Below, one piece after another: positions 61,701-64,000 of a stretch of DNA of 64,000 bases (position 1 is the stretch's first letter; each line of letters opens with the position of its first letter). The stretch is from Bacteroidota bacterium. GTDB lineage: Bacteria; Bacteroidota; Bacteroidia; Chitinophagales; Saprospiraceae. The translations under genes were made by a program, and so were the position numbers. Location of the stretch: positions 62,001 to 126,000 of the forward strand of contig WGNL01000007.1 in assembly GCA_016124585.1 (NCBI GenBank). Direction: 5' to 3'. Under the pieces are notes generated by a model. It was not told the origin of the DNA. It saw only the letters and a program-made list of their open reading frames with translations, and ran no database searches.

Positions 61701-64000
61701 GGATACTGCCAATGTGCTGGACTTTGACTATATCGCTGAGTGCAACGGGAGCACTGTTCATTTCGTGAACACCAGTACCAATGCATTTAATTATTCTTGG
61801 GATTTTGGTGACCCAACTGTGACGAGTGATACTTCACACCTTGACAATCCAGTTTACGATTATCCAGGTGTGGGCACCTACACGGTTCGATTGACCATGG
61901 ATTTTGACCTTGCATGTGTGGATACATTGGTGAAGGATGTAACCCTGGTCTCCACCCAATTTATTCCAGATTTTACCTACGAATACCTATCCTGCGATGT
62001 AGATAGTGTGGATGTCCAGTTCCACGATGCCACTACGATTTTACAAAATGGCATCTCCATCGACAGCTTCTTTTGGGTGTCAAGCAATGGTGATACTTCA
62101 AGCTTGGCTAGCCCAGTTTTTACGGTCTATGCAGGCCAAACTTTCCAAGTGACGATGAATATTTTCACTTCGAATGGCTGCGATGGCTCAAAATTGAAAG
62201 AGCTGAAATTGGAGTTTATTGAAATAAATTTTGCAGATTCTGTAGTGCTTTGCCAAGGTGATTCAACTGCTTTGAATCCCTTTGGAAATACGGGTTACGA
62301 GTACCATTGGACTCCTAACATCGCCATCAGCAATCCAGATGTAGCGAACCCAACCGTTTGGCCAACCCAAACCACGGTTTATTCCGTCGAAATCACAAAT
62401 TTTTCCCCCGACACATGTTCCGTAACAAGGACTGTGACGGTCTTTGTACCTGAAAAAATTAACGTAGCTGCACCTTCTGACACGCTGACCTGTGGGGCAC
62501 CTGTCATGCTTTGCGCAGCAGCCAACCTGACCAATCTGGATTATGATTGGACGGCGATACCCGGTGGTTTTATCGGCAGTGGTTCCTGTCTGACGGTGCT
62601 TCCTTCCACAGATACGGAATATGAAGTCATTGCTACCGATCAGTATGGTTGCCATAATGAAGACACCGTATTTGTAGCTGATGAATCAGTCAAAATCAAT
62701 TGGCAACAAGCTGGATTTGAGTGTCCGGAAACTCAAATTCCTTTGACGGTAAATAACCTCGTTTCCGACCACAACCTCAGTTATATTTGGAGCGCCACGC
62801 CTCCCGGGCAAATTTTGCCACCTGCTGTTGGTGCAACGGTGAACGTGTTGACGCCACCTGCCAATGGCTCAGCCAACTACAGCGTCACCGTGACCAACCA
62901 ATACGGATGTACGAAATCACTTTCGCAGGCTATTTCGAGCTTCAATTTTGTACCTACCGTTGTTCAATCTGTGGATGTGTGCCCCGGAGTAGGGGAAGAA
63001 TTGAATGTCGGAGCCAATCCTAACCTAAATTACCTGTGGTCTCCGGGTGCAGGCCTTAGTTGTACAACATGCCCAAATCCAACTGTAACCGTTTCACAAT
63101 CAATAGTGTACACGGTAACAATTTCTGATGAATTTGGGGTTGATCATTGCGAAGAGACCTTTCAAGTGGATGTAAATTCAGCGCCTGTCATTGAAATAAC
63201 AGAGACGGTGGACACCTTTACTTGTGGCCAACCGATTGTGATTGCTGGCCAACCGAACGTTCCTGTGGTGACTACTATTTGGAAAGATGCTCAGGGTAAC
63301 CAGCTTGGCAATTCAACTACGCTGGCGGTTGACCCTGATAGTTTGGCTACTTATACCATCTGTGTTACGGATGCTTTTGGCTGCTCCGCAACGGATGAGG
63401 TAGTGGTCGCCAACAACCAGTTAGACATCCTGCTGGATGGCAACGGTGTGATAGACACTTGTCCCATGCCAAATTACAATATCTGCGTCACGAACTTAGA
63501 CTTCAATGATATTCTGACCTACAATTGGACGACTTCCAACGGTGGCACTATCCTGAGCGGTGGCAATACGGCTTGCCCAGATGTGACGACGCAACAAGGT
63601 GTCACTTCAACTTTCCAAGTTGTGGTAACCAACCAGTTTGGTTGCAGTGAAACCAAGGACTTCGATGTTACAACTTACAGTTTCAACCCGATAGCTAGAG
63701 AGATTGCAGACATCTGTCCAAATATTTGGACGCCAATTAATCCTGAGGCTGCAGCATCCGATTTGATTTACCACTGGTCGCCACAAGTCGGTCTGGATTG
63801 TTACAATTGCCCGAACCCAAGTGCTTTCTTGGAAAACAATCAGACCTATCAAGTTACGATTCAAGGATTCCACGGGGCAGATACCTGTTCATTCTCACAA
63901 ACTGTACAGGTGCGGGTAATGCCAAAGCATAACCTCACGACCAGTCCGGTCGATACCATGCTTTGCGATAGTATCGATTTGACCTTATCCGCATTTTACA
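58750..64000 (+). CDS. Giant T9SS-associated PKD-repeat protein (partial at 3' end)
   Basis: The frame stays open from ATG 58750 (an AAAGGA box ends 10 nt upstream; ATG 58771 is an alternative) to the last base of the window, giving more than 1740 residues. A signal peptide (HTTLVALGIFFALPLHA) precedes the N-terminal domain ATHIIGGELSYKYLGNNKYLIRLDLYRNC, typical of very large Bacteroidota gliding-motility-associated proteins. PKD-like modules follow (WYFDWPNP, YFWNFGDP, YSWDFGDP), interspersed with C-rich Ig-like units. The missing C-terminus probably carries a type B sorting domain. It starts 40 nt after the PorE-like gene. A role as a surface adhesin or filament is likely. Confidence 0.88.
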   Translation, partial: MNKPLRIMRKLLHTTLVALGIFFALPLHATHIIGGELSYKYLGNNKYLIRLDLYRNCQEFNSNGEMVAALDPVSYIDIFNESGNQWPGISQNDKTLPLIGTSDTIPNNIAGDPCLFVPGNVCVEHAYYEKEFTIIGSGGFYVVYQRCCRNADIVNIEDPTNSGATYWLYVSPLARSLGNSSPTFGFYPPVFVCVNYPIAHPHAGIDINGDSLAYEFYTPYLGADYTHSQPHPQPVDPSIGAILPPPFDNVVWKDPPYNLTHLLGPTDPLVIDPVTGLITGEPHIQGRFVVGVLVKEYRNGQLLSIVRRDFQYEVGVCAELDVNIIAPDAQCDDLTVHFGNNTAVAQNFIWYFDWPNPTPTSTVKEPTFTYPDTGTYVVALVAEPVGQCVDTAFHTIFLQNNSLTPDFSIQNYDCTNQSVLVLQDLSTDNVSPVVGWSWTVDITGGGTLSSTLQNPVFQVPNPSSGTVTLTANSVNGCEQTITKSFTTGGNNPTDHLPSVVQICLGETAELNPFGPTPGFTFHWASPVPVAQQNLANPSVSPTQTTNYAVTITGYSGLCQTTATVKVEVFTPVQLAFTPDADCDGHVINFVNQSQFAPFGYFWNFGDPTTTSDTSSLATPTWTYPSYGDFNVTLMTAPNAVCKDTIEQMISVTEKTLTPDFTYQYNGCNENAVSIKFFDQTFNSEGDTQGWHWTFTGVATGTSTQKNPTITVQQEGWLYVTLEVTTGENCVATTALDSLMIDLTELPYLVDGIEVIGCINGGVTLNVGGDTTYIYHWSPAIPGCNDCASPHVNPSQTTIYTVEVMNPNGADTCSIVRQVTVIVPPDVHLVGSPDIQTCEATATLNASVGMLPVTYAWFDDTGTQIAGNVTSVTVDVSGYNYYVVQATDPTGCNWYDTIQVAGGPVNIEAVGDQIKCNNQPLDIYATNLDLNDTLIWQWSPANIFSGPTDVANPTVMIIPGDRWLQVSATNQFGCSAMDSVYMAVVDTANVLDFDYIAECNGSTVHFVNTSTNAFNYSWDFGDPTVTSDTSHLDNPVYDYPGVGTYTVRLTMDFDLACVDTLVKDVTLVSTQFIPDFTYEYLSCDVDSVDVQFHDATTILQNGISIDSFFWVSSNGDTSSLASPVFTVYAGQTFQVTMNIFTSNGCDGSKLKELKLEFIEINFADSVVLCQGDSTALNPFGNTGYEYHWTPNIAISNPDVANPTVWPTQTTVYSVEITNFSPDTCSVTRTVTVFVPEKINVAAPSDTLTCGAPVMLCAAANLTNLDYDWTAIPGGFIGSGSCLTVLPSTDTEYEVIATDQYGCHNEDTVFVADESVKINWQQAGFECPETQIPLTVNNLVSDHNLSYIWSATPPGQILPPAVGATVNVLTPPANGSANYSVTVTNQYGCTKSLSQAISSFNFVPTVVQSVDVCPGVGEELNVGANPNLNYLWSPGAGLSCTTCPNPTVTVSQSIVYTVTISDEFGVDHCEETFQVDVNSAPVIEITETVDTFTCGQPIVIAGQPNVPVVTTIWKDAQGNQLGNSTTLAVDPDSLATYTICVTDAFGCSATDEVVVANNQLDILLDGNGVIDTCPMPNYNICVTNLDFNDILTYNWTTSNGGTILSGGNTACPDVTTQQGVTSTFQVVVTNQFGCSETKDFDVTTYSFNPIAREIADICPNIWTPINPEAAASDLIYHWSPQVGLDCYNCPNPSAFLENNQTYQVTIQGFHGADTCSFSQTVQVRVMPKHNLTTSPVDTMLCDSIDLTLSAFY

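Overview
The window looks like a chromosomal segment of a Bacteroidota bacterium, most likely class Saprospiria. The grounds are: type IX secretion (T9SS) cargo with type A and type B C-terminal sorting domains; two PorP/SprF outer-membrane proteins; a PorE-like TPR/beta-propeller/OmpA protein; many lipoproteins; promoter-like TAnnTTTG boxes; and few recognisable Shine-Dalgarno sequences. I found no rRNA or tRNA gene, CRISPR array, insertion sequence or prophage.

Layout. 1-2.1 kb: the end of a zinc-ribbon gene, then a two-component pair. 2.1-4.7 kb (minus strand): RNase HI, an unknown 438-aa protein and a PaaD-like Fe-S assembly protein. 4.8-7.3 kb: an EAD-TIR conflict-type effector, convergent with a membrane protein and a lipoprotein. 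7.3-19.7 kb: ordinary metabolic and envelope genes (molybdenum formate dehydrogenase, sorbosone-dehydrogenase-like lipoprotein, SRPBCC protein, PAS histidine kinase, OPT transporter, YceI lipoprotein). 19.7-26 kb: three exported proteins (BNR repeats, beta-helix lipoprotein, SprB-repeat T9SS protein). 26.2-31.4 kb: a helical-repeat protein and a tandem array of four paralogous secreted proteins with calcium-binding-like DxNxDG motifs; the fourth copy has an in-frame stop in its signal peptide. 31.5-33.3 kb: a Tat-type sugar isomerase-like protein and a DEDDh exonuclease. 33.5-41.6 kb: a 1731-aa multi-Ig type B T9SS cargo with its adjacent PorP/SprF, then a T9SS metzincin protease. 41.7-51.5 kb: GH51 arabinofuranosidase, an ArsR/AHSA1/DUF1801 operon with a perfect operator-like palindrome, a fused alpha-beta keto-acid dehydrogenase E1, an atypical receiver protein, RmlA, a probable M48-like pseudopeptidase, a TIGR02757 protein and a glycosyltransferase. 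51.7-64 kb: a beta-helix T9SS protein, then PorP/SprF, a PorE-like protein and the first 5.2 kb of a giant PKD-repeat adhesin that runs off the window.

The least expected signal is a set of degenerate 7-bp-period repeats. They occur at several unrelated gene boundaries, mostly folded as inverted repeats with 17-19-nt loops, and also inside the coding linkers of two enzymes (RNase HI and the E1 fusion). A second, sequence-conserved palindrome (CACGGACTGCCAGTCCGTG and variants) occurs in two inverted pairs, both at the ends of large T9SS genes. Other points of interest are the EAD-TIR protein, the four-gene paralog array with its nonsense codon, and the PorP/type B cargo modules.
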